A stretch of 64,000 bases of DNA from Pseudomonas sp. ML2-2023-3 (GTDB lineage: Bacteria > Pseudomonadota > Gammaproteobacteria > Pseudomonadales > Pseudomonadaceae), in assembly GCF_037055275.1 (NCBI RefSeq), contig NZ_CP146343.1, forward strand, positions 444,001 through 508,000, read 5' to 3'. Each line of letters starts with the position of its first letter. Positions within the stretch are counted from its first letter, which is position 1. Both the position numbers and the translations under genes were made by a program. This document shows, in pieces, positions 31,972 through 42,027 of the stretch. The notes below the pieces were generated by a model, which worked only from the letters and a program-made list of their open reading frames with translations, did no database searches and was not told the origin of the DNA.

Positions 31972-33312
31972 ATGCACAGCGGTCCCACTCTATTGCTGGT
32001 GTTGTTTTGCGCCATCGCCCTGATCGTTTTTCTCATCGTCAAAGTCCGCGTCCATGCTTTTCTAGCCCTGACCGCTGCGAGCTTTGTGGTGGGGATCGGT
32101 TCAGGCATGCCACTGGCAAAAATTGCTTCGTCGTATGAAGCGGGTGTTGGTGGAACCCTCGGGTTTCTGGCAACGATCATTGGCCTGGGCGGGATTCTGG
32201 GCAAGATGCTGGAAGAGTCCGGCGGCGCGGAGCGCATCGCACAGGCACTGTTGAGGGCCCTGGGTAAAGAGCGCGCCTCGTGGGCCATGATGCTGGTCGG
32301 ATTCATAGCCGGCATCCCGGTGTTTTTCGAGGTGGGTTTCGTCCTGCTGATTCCGCTTATCTATGTGGTCGCCAAAGAAACCAGAATCAATCTTCTGTAC
32401 CTGGGCGTACCGCTGGCCGTGTCGCTGATGGCCGTTCATTGCATGTTGCCGCCCCACCCCGCCGCAATGGCGATTACCGGGATGCTGGGCGCCGATGTGG
32501 GCAAAGTGATCATGTACGGTCTGATCGTCGCGCTGCCGACTGCGATCATTGCCGGGCCGCTGTGGGTCAAGCTGGTGTGCAAACCCGAAGCGCCAGCCAC
32601 TCAAGAAGCCTTTTTGAACGAACATTGTGATGACAGCAAAACCCGTGACTTACCGGGCCTTGGCGTCACTCTGCTGACCATTGCCCTGCCGTTGCTGCTG
32701 ATGGTCGGCAAAAGTTTCGCTGCCGGTCTGCCACATGATTCCACGGCATTCAGCGTGATTTCGTTTCTGGGTACACCCCTGATCGCACTGTCCATTGCCG
32801 TGGTGTTTGCCTATTGGGCGCTGGGCCTGCGTCGCGGCTTGTCCATGTCCGACCTGCTCAACTACACGCAAAAAAGTTTTCCGCCGCTGGCCAGTATCCT
32901 GCTGATCATCGGCGCCGGAGGCGCATTCAATGGCATCCTGATCGACAGCGGCGTGGGTAACGCGTTGTCCGCCTCGTTGACCCAATTGAATATGAACCCC
33001 ATTGTTCTGGCGTGGCTGGTGGCCGGCTTGATGCACTTCGCCGTCGGTTCGGCAACAGTGGCCATGATCAGTGCCGCAGGCATGGTGCTGCCCATGCTCG
33101 GCGCGCATCCGACCGTGAGCAAGGAGATTATTTGTATCGCCATCGGTGCCGGGGCAATGGGTTGGACCCATGTCACCGACTCGGCCTTCTGGGTGGTCAA
33201 GGAGTACCTGGGCGTCTCGCTGACCGACGCCCTGAAAACCTTCACCACCGCCACGGTACTGGCGTCGTCGGTCGCATTGGGCCTGACCCTGCTGCTGGCG
33301 CGCTTTGTTTGA
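31972..33312 (+). CDS. dsdX: GntP-family permease, D-serine transporter candidate
   Basis: A 446-residue inner-membrane permease with about 12 hydrophobic segments. ATG 31972 is chosen for the GGAGA site 8 bp upstream. Signatures of the GntP family: 'GVGGTLGFLATIIGLGGILGKMLEESGGAE' region (about 58-87), 'FEVGFVLLIPLIYVVAKE', 'LPPHPAAMAITGMLGADVGKVI' and 'VGSATVAMISAAGMVLP'. GntP members carry gluconate or D-serine; the next gene, D-serine dehydratase, points to D-serine (DsdX role). Confidence 0.82.
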   Translation: MHSGPTLLLVLFCAIALIVFLIVKVRVHAFLALTAASFVVGIGSGMPLAKIASSYEAGVGGTLGFLATIIGLGGILGKMLEESGGAERIAQALLRALGKERASWAMMLVGFIAGIPVFFEVGFVLLIPLIYVVAKETRINLLYLGVPLAVSLMAVHCMLPPHPAAMAITGMLGADVGKVIMYGLIVALPTAIIAGPLWVKLVCKPEAPATQEAFLNEHCDDSKTRDLPGLGVTLLTIALPLLLMVGKSFAAGLPHDSTAFSVISFLGTPLIALSIAVVFAYWALGLRRGLSMSDLLNYTQKSFPPLASILLIIGAGGAFNGILIDSGVGNALSASLTQLNMNPIVLAWLVAGLMHFAVGSATVAMISAAGMVLPMLGAHPTVSKEIICIAIGAGAMGWTHVTDSAFWVVKEYLGVSLTDALKTFTTATVLASSVALGLTLLLARFV

Positions 33313-33355
33313 TTCAATCCGTATTTTCAGACTGATCGTTTAAAGGGACCCCGAC

Positions 33356-34702
33356 ATGATTTTGGGCAGAACACTTGAAAGCTGGTACGCCAGCTATCCG
33401 CTGATACGCGATCTGGTCGCGCTGCAAGAGACCACCTGGTTCAACCCCGGCGTGGCTCCTGTCGCCCAGGCCATTGCCGATCCAGGGCTGACCAGCGCCG
33501 ATGTCGCCGATGCCAGCGCCCGGTTGTCGCGATTTGCTTCGTACCTGCGCCGCGCCTTCCCTGAAACCGAATGCAGCGCCGGCATTATCGAATCGGACAT
33601 CGTGCCCCTGGCACAACTTCAGCCGTTGCTCGCCCAGCGTTATGGGCACCCCCTGAACGGCGCGCTGTGGCTCAAGCGCGACAGCCATCTGCCGATTTCG
33701 GGCTCGATCAAGGCCCGTGGCGGGATCTATGAAGTGCTCAAGCATGCCGAAGACCTGGCCCTGGCCGGTGGGTTACTGACCCTCGACGACGACTACGCGC
33801 TGCTGCACAGCGACAAGGCACGGGCCTTTTTCGGCCAGTACAAAATCGCCGTGGGCAGCACCGGCAACCTCGGCATGTCGATCGGCATCATGGGCGCCGC
33901 ACTGGGCTTCCAGGTGACCGTGCACATGTCGGCCGATGCCCGGCAATGGAAGAAAGACAAGCTGCGTTCACATGGCGTAACGGTGGTCGAGTACGAAAGC
34001 GATTACAGCGTGGCCGTGGCCCAGGGGCGCCAGCAAGCGGAGTCCGATCCTGCCTGCCATTTCGTCGACGATGAAAACTCGGTCAATCTGTTCCTCGGCT
34101 ACGCGGTGGCCGGTGAGCGCTTGAAGCAGCAATTGGCGGCGGCGCACATCACCGTGGATGCGCAACATCCCCTGTTTGTGTACCTGCCCTGCGGCGTGGG
34201 TGGCGCGCCCGGCGGCGTGGCTTTCGGCCTGAAGCTGGCCTTCGGTGACGCCGTGCACTGCATCTTCGCCGAACCGACTCACTCACCCTGCATGCTGCTT
34301 GGCGTCCACACCGGGCTCCACGACGAAGTCAGCGTGCAGGATTTCGGCATAGATAACGTGACGGCCGCTGACGGCCTGGCAGTAGGCCGGGCCTCCGGTT
34401 TTGTGGGCAAGGCCATGCAGCGTTTGCTGGACGGTTTCTACACCGTCAGCGACGAAGAAATGTACAGCTTGCTGGCACTGATGGAACGCAGCGAAGGCCT
34501 GCGCCTTGAGCCTTCCGCGCTGGCGGGCGTACCCGGCATTGCCAGGGTCCAGGCCGACCAGCAAGGCTATCTGGCCCGCATCGGGCTGGACACGCAGGCC
34601 ATGAGCAACGCCACCCATCTGGTCTGGGCAACGGGCGGCAATATGGTGCCTGCTGACGAAATGGAGGCGTATCTGGCCAAGGGTCGTGAGCTGCTGGGCT
34701 GA
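33356..34702 (+). CDS. dsdA: D-serine dehydratase
   Basis: A 448-residue PLP enzyme that deaminates D-serine to pyruvate and ammonia. The PLP Lys is in '[12 protein letters not shown]' (about 118); the phosphate loop and substrate site are in '[19 protein letters not shown]' and '[14 protein letters not shown]', with '[22 protein letters not shown]' region as the second Gly-rich loop. Length matches the usual about 440-450. The start is 43 bp after the permease stop, so both are one operon; the DsdC-like gene follows on the same strand. Confidence 0.92.
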   Translation: MILGRTLESWYASYPLIRDLVALQETTWFNPGVAPVAQAIADPGLTSADVADASARLSRFASYLRRAFPETECSAGIIESDIVPLAQLQPLLAQRYGHPLNGALWLKRDSHLPISGSIKARGGIYEVLKHAEDLALAGGLLTLDDDYALLHSDKARAFFGQYKIAVGSTGNLGMSIGIMGAALGFQVTVHMSADARQWKKDKLRSHGVTVVEYESDYSVAVAQGRQQAESDPACHFVDDENSVNLFLGYAVAGERLKQQLAAAHITVDAQHPLFVYLPCGVGGAPGGVAFGLKLAFGDAVHCIFAEPTHSPCMLLGVHTGLHDEVSVQDFGIDNVTAADGLAVGRASGFVGKAMQRLLDGFYTVSDEEMYSLLALMERSEGLRLEPSALAGVPGIARVQADQQGYLARIGLDTQAMSNATHLVWATGGNMVPADEMEAYLAKGRELLG

Positions 34703-34785
34703 TTCACGCGCAAAGCGGATGTGGCAAGATGCACGTATTGCCACATCCCGTAAGAAGTCAGCCTTTGGCTTGAGGGAAACCCGCC

Positions 34786-35733
34786 GTGCTTAACCTGCCT
34801 CCCCGTATCAGCTCCAGGCTCAACAGCACCCAGTTCGCCAACCTCCACACCTTTCTGGTGGCTGCCCGTCATCTGAGTTTTGCCCGTGCGGCGCAGGAAC
34901 TGTGTTTGACCGCGAGCGCCGTAAGCCACCGCATCAGTCGGCTGGAAACCGCGTTGAACATGAAGTTGTTCCAGCGCCTTACGCGTCAGGTCAGCCTGAC
35001 TGACGAAGGCGAGCGAATTTTCGAAATTCTCCAAAGTGCGATGGGGGAATTGTCCGAGGCGCTTGAACAGTCATCACAGGCAGAAATTGCCGGTTCAATT
35101 GCGCTCTATGCCAGGCCTTCGGTCGCCCAGTGCTGGCTGGTGCCCAGACTGGCCGACTTTATTGAGCGCTACCCGCTGGTCTCATTGGACCTGCGGGTAG
35201 GCAATGACAATGTCGACTTTCGCACGCGCAAGATTGACTTGGCCTTGTATTACGCCAACGGCGAATTTCCCGGTCTCACAAGCCAGCGATTGATGCGCGA
35301 ACGCATGGCGCCTGTCTGCAGCCCTGAGTATGCGCAACGCCATCGCCTGAATGAAAACCCGCACAATCTGAGCAACTGCACCACATTGCACGACTCCCTG
35401 GCCTGGGATCATGCGGCCTATGATGCCGAGTGGACGCTGTGGGCCGAACAACACAACCTGCTGTCGGCACTGCCAAAACGGACCCTGACCTTCGACCGTT
35501 CCGACCTGAGCGTGACAGCGGCCATGAGCCACGCAGGCATCGCCATCGGACGCCAGCAACTGGTGCAAAAACGGGTTGATCGTGGCGAGCTGGTCCTGCC
35601 CTTCGGCGGTTTCAGCCAGTGCGGCCACTATGACTATTACCTGGTTCACCCACCGCTCAGGACAGTGCCCAAACGATTACAGGTACTTATGAACTGGTTA
35701 CACGAGTGCGCTCAGGAATCGTCATCACCCTGA
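34786..35733 (+). CDS. dsdC: LysR-family regulator, DsdC-like
   Basis: A 315-residue LysR regulator. Its winged helix is visible in 'FLVAARHLSFARAAQELCLTASAVSHRISRLE' region (about 23-55) and the remainder is the effector-binding domain with 'RPSVAQCWLVPRLADFIERYP'. It resembles DsdC, activator of D-serine catabolism. Unusually for LysR arrangement, it lies downstream of and in the same direction as the permease-dehydratase pair, 83 bp after dsdA, rather than divergent from it. The GTG start at 34786 has a GAGGGAAA site nearby. Confidence 0.85.
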   Translation: MLNLPPRISSRLNSTQFANLHTFLVAARHLSFARAAQELCLTASAVSHRISRLETALNMKLFQRLTRQVSLTDEGERIFEILQSAMGELSEALEQSSQAEIAGSIALYARPSVAQCWLVPRLADFIERYPLVSLDLRVGNDNVDFRTRKIDLALYYANGEFPGLTSQRLMRERMAPVCSPEYAQRHRLNENPHNLSNCTTLHDSLAWDHAAYDAEWTLWAEQHNLLSALPKRTLTFDRSDLSVTAAMSHAGIAIGRQQLVQKRVDRGELVLPFGGFSQCGHYDYYLVHPPLRTVPKRLQVLMNWLHECAQESSSP

Positions 35734-35767
35734 CAATACGGTTTACCTGACAGACCGCGCCGCCTGC

Positions 35768-35790
35768 ATCGCGAGCAAGCCCGCTCCCAC
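35768..35790. repeat. Single REP element
   Basis: ATCGCGAGCAAGCCCGCTCCCAC-type right-arm copy, 35 bp after the DsdC-like gene. Confidence 0.85.
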
Positions 35791-35852
35791 AATGGTCCCT
35801 GCCAGGCTCGGATGAACTGGGCCCGTCGGTGGGAGGGCCTTCGCTGGCTCGG

Positions 35853-35886
35853 CAAAAAAAAGCCCCGAACCAGTCGGGGCTTTTTT
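35853..35886. terminator. Bidirectional terminator before the porin gene
   Basis: Stem AAGCCCCGA / TCGGGGCTT with A-run on the left and six T on the right; it serves the minus-strand porin gene and the plus-strand LysR gene. Confidence 0.9.
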
Positions 35887-35922
35887 GTTCAGATGTCCGG
35901 CCTGCTTGACAGGCCGGTCCCA

Positions 35923-37206
35923 TCAGAAAATGCTGATCGGGTAATCAACAAATACACGTACTTCGTTGCCGCCGACGTTGTAGTCGCTGGCGTTGCTCGA
36001 CACGCGCAACCACGAGCCGCGCAGACGCACGCTCAGGTCCTTGACCGGGCCGCTTTGTACAACGTACTTGGCCTGGTTGAAGATTTCGCGCTCGGTACCA
36101 CGGCCACGGTCGGAACCGTCGTCGATGTTGGTGCCGCGCACGTAGGCGATGTTGTAGGTCAGGCCCGGGATGCCAACGGCGCCGAAGTCGAAACCATAAC
36201 CCAACTGCCACGAACGTTCGTCCTTGGCGTTGAAGTCGGACCAGTAGGAGTTGGCCAGCAGGATGGTGTTGCCGCCATCACCCACGCCGCCTGCGTTGCG
36301 GTAGCCGCCGTACGGGTAGCCGATTTCGCCGGTGCTGCTCTGGTAAGCCAGGGTCACGGTATGTGCGCCAAAGCCGTAGGTGGTCGCCAGGCTCCAGATC
36401 TTGTTGTCCTGGCCGTCAACTTTCAGCACGTCACGTGCGTAGTCATCGTTGACGTGAGTGCGGTAGCCGTTGAAGTCAAACGTCAGGGACTGTTTGTCTT
36501 GCAGCGGCAGCGCGTAGGTCACGCCCACGTATTGCTTGCGCAGCTCGTCTTCCATCTCGGAGCCGTACAGGGACGCCGACAGGTTGTCGGTGAACTTGTA
36601 GCTACCGCCAAACACGTTGATGCTTTTCAGGTCGCCGCTGTCACGCGCTTCAGCACTCTTGCGCGACTCTGCGGTGAAACGACCGACGTTCAGTTCCAGG
36701 CCGTTGATCTCCTTGGAGGTCAACAGGGTACCGGTGAAGCTTTCTGGCATCAGACGGGAGTTGTCGTACATCAGCACCGGCAGCGCAGGCATTTGGTCGC
36801 CGTACTTGAGCACCGTGTTGGACACACGCACTTTCACTGCAGCGCCAGCCTTGGCGATGTCGTCAGCTGCTTTGCCGCTGGCGCCTTGCTTGAAGAAGTC
36901 GATACCGCCCGCGCCGCTTTTGCCACGGCCGCCGTCCAGACGCAGTGCGTAGATGCCGAAAGCATCCACACCCACGCCTACGGTGCCCTGGGTGAAGCCC
37001 GAGCTGAAGGTGCCGAGGAAGCCTTGGCCCCACTCAGCTTTATCTTGTTTGCCATTCTTGTAGTCACGGCTGATGTAGGCGTTGCGCGCCAATACATTGA
37101 GGTGACTGTCTTCTACAAAACCTTTTGCATCAGCTTGATCGTTAGCCATGGCCTGGGAAGCACTGAGTACGCCCAAAGCGAGCAGACCTATCCGTTTGTT
37201 CAACAT
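35923..37206 (-). CDS. OprD-family outer-membrane porin
   Basis: A 427-residue porin. ATG 37206 is chosen (MLNKRIGLLALG) because AAGGA sits 7 bp upstream and a signal peptide follows directly (cleavage after AMA, about residue 22). 'GFVEDSHLNVLARNAYISRDYK', 'WGQGFLGTFSSGFTQGTVGVGVDAFGIYALRLDGG' segment and 'LYGSEMEDELRKQYVGVTY' are characteristic of OprD-type basic/organic-acid porins; the C-terminal residue is Phe (YPISIF), the barrel-insertion signal. Substrate specificity cannot be assigned; its gene is near the D-serine module, but no link is shown. Confidence 0.9.
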   Translation of the reverse strand: MLNKRIGLLALGVLSASQAMANDQADAKGFVEDSHLNVLARNAYISRDYKNGKQDKAEWGQGFLGTFSSGFTQGTVGVGVDAFGIYALRLDGGRGKSGAGGIDFFKQGASGKAADDIAKAGAAVKVRVSNTVLKYGDQMPALPVLMYDNSRLMPESFTGTLLTSKEINGLELNVGRFTAESRKSAEARDSGDLKSINVFGGSYKFTDNLSASLYGSEMEDELRKQYVGVTYALPLQDKQSLTFDFNGYRTHVNDDYARDVLKVDGQDNKIWSLATTYGFGAHTVTLAYQSSTGEIGYPYGGYRNAGGVGDGGNTILLANSYWSDFNAKDERSWQLGYGFDFGAVGIPGLTYNIAYVRGTNIDDGSDRGRGTEREIFNQAKYVVQSGPVKDLSVRLRGSWLRVSSNASDYNVGGNEVRVFVDYPISIF

Positions 37207-37456
37207 ATTATTTTCCTTATTCCTGAATAGAGGCGCGCTGTGGATATCAAGCTGAAACATTGAGTGGTGGTTGCTTCACATAACAAAAAAGACCTGCATG
37301 ACAACTCAATACAGGCCTTTCACAAAGTTGGTGTATGGCTTATCGCCACAGGCGTTGGCGAGAATCCTAGCCGTCGTGAAGGCAAGGTGTCAATTTCGTG
37401 AAAAATTTGTTAATTGCCTTCACATCCAGAAGTTTTGATCGAAGTGTCAAAAATTG

Positions 37457-38152
37457 TTACTGACAACCATCCACGCCACAGGCTGGCACTAGACCGTTTG
37501 GGTGTTCAACGCTCACGCCATCATGCTGAAGCAGCCAGGCAACAAAGGCTTCTGGCTTGCCCAGATACGGCCCCAGGTCGATCACCTGGTATTGACCGGA
37601 CTTTTCCAGAACCACAGTCGGAAAGCCTTGGCCACCAACACGGGACAACAACCCGCGACTGGCCTTGAAATGCGCTTGGGTCAATTCGCCACTCGCCGCG
37701 TCATAAGCTGCGCGAAACCCCTCGACCTCCAGGCCCATTTCGGCAGCCACCGCCATGAGCACGTCTTGATCGGCAATCCGCCGCCCGTCTGCGTAATGCG
37801 CCGTTTGCAAGCGTCCCAACATCTCAAGACCGCGACCGGCCAACTGCTCAGCGGCCAGCACGGCCGTGGTTGGCGGCGCCGAATCGAACACGGCAGTGGT
37901 GTCACGCAACAACCCTTCAAAGTAGGCCTCGCCAAACGGTTGCCCGGTGTACTGCGCAATACGCAAATCGTGGGGCATCACGTAATCGCGCAATTGCGCG
38001 GACACCGGCTGGCGCTGGGCACCGGTCATCATCCCGCCGCCATGGGCAACGACTGGCAAAATGCCTCGTGCTGCGTCAATCAGCGGCTTGGCGCCATAGC
38101 ACCAACCGCACAAGGGGTCGTAGATGTAATGCAGCACGGGTGTGGCAGTCAT
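37457..38152 (-). CDS. DsbA-family thioredoxin-fold protein
   Basis: A 231-residue cytoplasmic-type protein starting at ATG 38152 (GGAG upstream; the extra 8 residues from an earlier ATG look unconserved). The active-site motif is 'DPLCGWCYGAKPL' (CxxC near residue 15) and the cis-Pro loop 'VGGQGFPTVVLE' near 180, with a helical insertion between. It resembles the DsbA-family/2-hydroxychromene-isomerase-like oxidoreductases found as single genes. No signal peptide is present. A C-terminal 'VPACGVDGC' adds two more Cys. Specific role unknown. Confidence 0.82.
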   Translation of the reverse strand: MTATPVLHYIYDPLCGWCYGAKPLIDAARGILPVVAHGGGMMTGAQRQPVSAQLRDYVMPHDLRIAQYTGQPFGEAYFEGLLRDTTAVFDSAPPTTAVLAAEQLAGRGLEMLGRLQTAHYADGRRIADQDVLMAVAAEMGLEVEGFRAAYDAASGELTQAHFKASRGLLSRVGGQGFPTVVLEKSGQYQVIDLGPYLGKPEAFVAWLLQHDGVSVEHPNGLVPACGVDGCQ

Positions 38153-38340
38153 GGTTCGCTCCGAAAAATCAATCACTCAGTGCACCAGCCTAGCCTTGCG
38201 GGGCGAGAGGAAAAACGCCGGCATGGCTTTTAGTGTGTTTCGCGAACCGGGCAAATCAGGTGCGGAGCGGGTCACAGGCGCAAGAAACAAACAGATACAT
38301 ATTTACAGGCGGCGTAATTGCTAATTCTTAACATCAAGTA

Positions 38341-38365
38341 ACAAGAACCATTACCATTCGCACCC
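38341..38365. promoter_or_regulatory. Candidate Fur box upstream of siderophore receptor
   Basis: The stretch around AACCATTACCATTCGCA, on the opposite strand GCGAATGGTAATGGTT, has the repeated AATG-type hexamers of Fur boxes and lies about 45-70 bp before the receptor start. The match is partial. Confidence 0.4.
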
Positions 38366-38409
38366 TAAAAATATAACTCTCCTCTCAACCGCCCGGACAC
38401 TCCTCAACC

Positions 38410-40488
38410 ATGCTCTCCCCCCGCCGTTTAACGCCCTTGAATCTGGGGCTGTGCGCTTTGCTGTACGCCGGATTTGGCAACGCTGCCACCGTACTTCCCG
38501 AACTGTCGATCAGCGCAACCGAAGCGCAAGACGATGACCCACGGGTCAAGGACGTCACCACTGCCACCCGAACATCGACTCCGGCGCGCTATGTCCCGCA
38601 AGCCATTGATTCAGTCAAAACCAGCAACGTCCTCGATTACGGAATCAATAGCCTGGGCGAGGCACTGAGCGGGATTCCCAACGTCAGCAGCACGGCCGAT
38701 ACCCGTTTCGACAGCCTTCGCATCCGTGGTTTTGACGCCAGCAACGACTTTTATCTGGACGGTATTCGCGACGACAGCCAATACGTGCGCGACCTGCACA
38801 ACATCGAGCGCATTGAAGTGCTTAAAGGCCCGGCGGCCGTGCTGTATGGCCGCGGCAGCCAGGGCGGGATCATCAACCGCGTCAGCAAGATGCCGCAGTT
38901 CGGCCGCCAGTCGAGCATCCAGGCCCAAGGCGGCAGCGAGGATTTGCGCAGCCTGTACGCCGACCTCAGCACCGACCCGAGCGACACCATCAGCCTGCGC
39001 CTGAACATGGGCAATGAAGACAAAAACAGCTTTCGCGATAACGTCAGCGGCAATCGTCAGCTGTTCGCACCTTCGATGAGCTGGCAAATCACCCCGGATC
39101 TGAACTGGCTGGTGCAGTACGAATACAGCCGCTACAACCGCACCCCGGATCGCGGTATCCCGAGCATCAACGGGCGCCCTGCCGACGTCAGCCGCGACAC
39201 GTCGTACGGCGGGAAAAACGATTACATCGATGACAAAACCCAGAACCTGCGCTCACGCCTGAGTTATGAGTTGAGCGAAAACTGGCAACTGCGTCATACC
39301 CTTGGCGTGTTCAAACTCGACAGTGAGTTCGAAAACACCTACCTGACCGGCTACAACCCAATCACCAACAGGGTCGATCGTCAGAGCTGGCAGCAGGACA
39401 TGAGCACTCGAAACATATTCAACAACGTCGAGATCGAAGGCGGCTTTGACACCTTTGGTCTTGAGCACCGCCTGCTGACCGGTCTGGAAATCGGCAGTCA
39501 GCGTCGCGACCCGAAGCTCTACAAAGCCCTGAGTGCACCCTCGGTTGATCTGTACAACCCGGACCGCAACCTGCGCACGACTGGAGCGATGCCCACATTC
39601 AGCGACAGCCATACCGAAGTCGAAAGCCAGGGCCTGTATGTTCAGGATCAGATTCGCTTCAACGATCAATGGCAGGTACTGGCTGGATTGCGCTATGACC
39701 GCTTTGATATCGAGTCCACCAACTACCTGAAAAAAACCGACCGTACTGAAGACCGCCAAAGCCACAGCACCAGCCCGCGCCTGGGCGTGGTCTGGACCCC
39801 GCTGGAGAACCACTCGTTTTACGCGTCCTGGACCAAAACGTTCTCGCCGGTGGGCGGCGGCCTGATCGGCATCACCCCGGGGGCGGCCGGCAACACCAAT
39901 GACCTGAGCCCGGAGCTGACCAAGCAGAAAGAAATCGGCGTGAAAAGCGACTGGATGGGGGATCGCCTGAGTACGACGCTGGCGGTGTACGAGCTTGAGC
40001 TCTATAACCGTCGCACCAAGGACCCGTTAGATCCGACCATTACCCTGCTTTCCGGCCTGCAACGTTCACGGGGCATTGAGCTGACGGCCAGCGGCAAACT
40101 CGGCGGCAATTGGTACATGCGCGGCGGCATTGGCCTGCAGGACGCAACAGTGGTCAAGGACAATAACGGTTTCGAGGGCAAGCGCATCAACGGCGTGGCC
40201 AAGCGCAATGGCAGCCTGTTCATTACCTGGAAACCGGAAATGGGCTGGTATGCCGAAACGGGCCTGACCCTGGTAGGCCAGCGTTATGCAGACAACATGA
40301 ACACCACGATATTGCCGGGTTACGGGCGCTGGGATGCGTTGGCGGGCTATCGCGAAAAAGACTGGGATGTGAGCGGTGCGCTGACCAACCTGACTGACCG
40401 TTATTACTATGAGTCAGCCACCAGCGCAGCGCAGATCATGCCGGGCGAACCACGCAGCCTGGTGATGACGGGGACGTACAAGTTTTAA
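38410..40488 (+). CDS. TonB-dependent siderophore receptor (Fiu/PiuA-like)
   Basis: A 692-residue outer-membrane receptor without an STN signalling domain. Signal peptide about 1-25 (cleavage after GNA); TonB-box-like start 'LPELSISATEAQ'; plug domain about 50-170 with 'RIRGFDASNDFYLDGIRDDSQYVRDLHNIERIEVLKGPAAVLYGRGSQGG' region (103-151); barrel to the terminal Phe (TGTYKF). The plug wording resembles catecholate-type receptors such as Fiu and PiuA. No FecI/FecR genes adjoin, so control is probably by Fur alone (see the candidate box upstream). Confidence 0.88.
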   Translation: MLSPRRLTPLNLGLCALLYAGFGNAATVLPELSISATEAQDDDPRVKDVTTATRTSTPARYVPQAIDSVKTSNVLDYGINSLGEALSGIPNVSSTADTRFDSLRIRGFDASNDFYLDGIRDDSQYVRDLHNIERIEVLKGPAAVLYGRGSQGGIINRVSKMPQFGRQSSIQAQGGSEDLRSLYADLSTDPSDTISLRLNMGNEDKNSFRDNVSGNRQLFAPSMSWQITPDLNWLVQYEYSRYNRTPDRGIPSINGRPADVSRDTSYGGKNDYIDDKTQNLRSRLSYELSENWQLRHTLGVFKLDSEFENTYLTGYNPITNRVDRQSWQQDMSTRNIFNNVEIEGGFDTFGLEHRLLTGLEIGSQRRDPKLYKALSAPSVDLYNPDRNLRTTGAMPTFSDSHTEVESQGLYVQDQIRFNDQWQVLAGLRYDRFDIESTNYLKKTDRTEDRQSHSTSPRLGVVWTPLENHSFYASWTKTFSPVGGGLIGITPGAAGNTNDLSPELTKQKEIGVKSDWMGDRLSTTLAVYELELYNRRTKDPLDPTITLLSGLQRSRGIELTASGKLGGNWYMRGGIGLQDATVVKDNNGFEGKRINGVAKRNGSLFITWKPEMGWYAETGLTLVGQRYADNMNTTILPGYGRWDALAGYREKDWDVSGALTNLTDRYYYESATSAAQIMPGEPRSLVMTGTYKF

Positions 40489-40497
40489 AATGTACCT

Positions 40498-40625
40498 CTG
40501 TAGCCGCTGACGAGGAACGAAGGCTGCGTCCGGTCGCGAAGCGATCGTGAAAATGCATCTCACCTGCCCAGACGCATGATTTCACGACTGCTTCGCAGCC
40601 TCGCTACGCTCCTCAGCGGCTACAG
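40498..40625. repeat. Long imperfect inverted repeat, second repeat type
   Basis: Left arm TGTAGCCGCTGACGAGGA and right arm TCCTCAGCGGCTACA flank a core with internal inverted segments (GAAGGCTGCG / GCAGCCT). It lies between converging genes and may act as terminator or be a mobile non-autonomous element distinct from the GTGGGAGC REP type. Confidence 0.65.
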
Positions 40626-40637
40626 GGTCCGCGCCGC

Positions 40638-41744
40638 TTATGCCTTGAACGGCGCGGGCTGTTGCTGGGTCAGGCAGTGAATATTGCCGCCGCCCAGCAG
40701 CAATTCACGGCCAGGTACCATCACCACTTCGTGCTGCGGGAAGATGTTTTGCAGGATCGCTTTGGCCTGCGCATCCATCGGGTCGTCAAAGCTCGGCGCA
40801 ATGATGCCACCGTTGACGATCAGGAAGTTCACGTAAGAACCGGCCAGACGCTCCGACGGGTTGCGGTCCTGGCTACCCGCCACCTTGTCCACGCCATCAC
40901 ACTCTTGCTGGGTGGCATACATCGGTCCCGGAATCGGCATTTTGTGCACCACGAACGGACGCCCCTTGGCGTCGGTGCTGGCTGCCAATACGTCCATCGC
41001 CGCGTGGCAACGCACGTAGTTAGGGTCGCGCTCGTCGTCGGTCCAGGCCAGCAGCACTTCACCCGGTGCGACGTAGCAGCAGAAGTTATCCACATGACCG
41101 TCGGTTTCATCGTTGAACAGACCGTCCGCCAGCCAGATGATCTTGTCCACAGCCAGATGCGCACGCAGTACGTCTTCGATCTCTTCGCGCGACAGATGGG
41201 GGTTGCGGTTGCGGTTCATCAGGCACTCGGCCGTGGTGATCAGCGTGCCTTCGCCGTCGACGTGAATCGAGCCGCCTTCAAGCACAAAACCTTCGGTGTA
41301 GTAACGCGGGCAACGTTCAATTTCCAGCACCTTGCTGGCCACTTGCTGATCGCGGTTCCACGGGAAGTACAAGCCGCCGTCGAACCCGCCCCAGGCGTTG
41401 AAGTCCCAGTTCACGCCGCGCACTTCACCGCGATCGTTGATGACAAAAGTCGGGCCGCTGTCACGCACCCAGGCATCGTCGCTGGACATCTCGACCACGC
41501 GAATATTCGGCTCATCGAGTTGCGCACGGGCATTTTCATACTGGGCAGCCGATACACCGACGGTCACCGGCTCAAAGCGCGCAATGGCCTTGGCCACCGC
41601 AGCGTGCGCAGCCTGCGCGGGTTTGCCGCCCAGGCGCCAGTTATCCGGACGCTCAGGCCAGATCATCCAGGTTTGGGTCTGCGGAGCCCATTCGGCTGGC
41701 ATGTAAAAGCCGTCAGCGCGTGGCGAACTGTGCAAAGTGGTCAT
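40638..41744 (-). CDS. aguA: Agmatine deiminase
   Basis: A 368-residue enzyme of the guanidino-group-modifying family that turns agmatine into N-carbamoylputrescine and ammonia in putrescine synthesis. ATG 41744 follows an AGGAG site. Key residues: '[22 protein letters not shown]' start, '[14 protein letters not shown]', '[12 protein letters not shown]', '[11 protein letters not shown]' and the catalytic Cys357 in '[16 protein letters not shown]'. Length is as expected. No aguB is seen next to it. Confidence 0.92.
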   Translation of the reverse strand: MTTLHSSPRADGFYMPAEWAPQTQTWMIWPERPDNWRLGGKPAQAAHAAVAKAIARFEPVTVGVSAAQYENARAQLDEPNIRVVEMSSDDAWVRDSGPTFVINDRGEVRGVNWDFNAWGGFDGGLYFPWNRDQQVASKVLEIERCPRYYTEGFVLEGGSIHVDGEGTLITTAECLMNRNRNPHLSREEIEDVLRAHLAVDKIIWLADGLFNDETDGHVDNFCCYVAPGEVLLAWTDDERDPNYVRCHAAMDVLAASTDAKGRPFVVHKMPIPGPMYATQQECDGVDKVAGSQDRNPSERLAGSYVNFLIVNGGIIAPSFDDPMDAQAKAILQNIFPQHEVVMVPGRELLLGGGNIHCLTQQQPAPFKA

Positions 41745-42027
41745 CTGGACTCCTGGAAAGCGTCGGGGTTTTGATTGCGTCATGTATGAAGACAATGGAT
41801 GCAGGTCTGCATCGCGTCAACGATAAGCGCCTTTATAGCCGATAAATATCTGCAATTAAATTAATTTTTATCAAATCAGACCGCATACATGCCTTAAATA
41901 CGGATATTAATCCGGATATATGCCTGTGTATTGATATTCCTGATCACGCCCACTTGCACCACCCGGCTCATCCCCACAAGCTATACGCCATACGTTTAAA
42001 GGTCTTCAGGGAATAGGGAACAACTCC

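Noticed and set aside
35812..37230. 472-codon plus-strand frame opposite the OprD-family porin
   Set aside because: It mirrors the porin gene; the composition is that of an antisense shadow in GC-rich DNA and no start site is supported.
40662..41774. 370-codon plus-strand frame opposite agmatine deiminase
   Set aside because: Shadow of a gene with an intact catalytic Cys.
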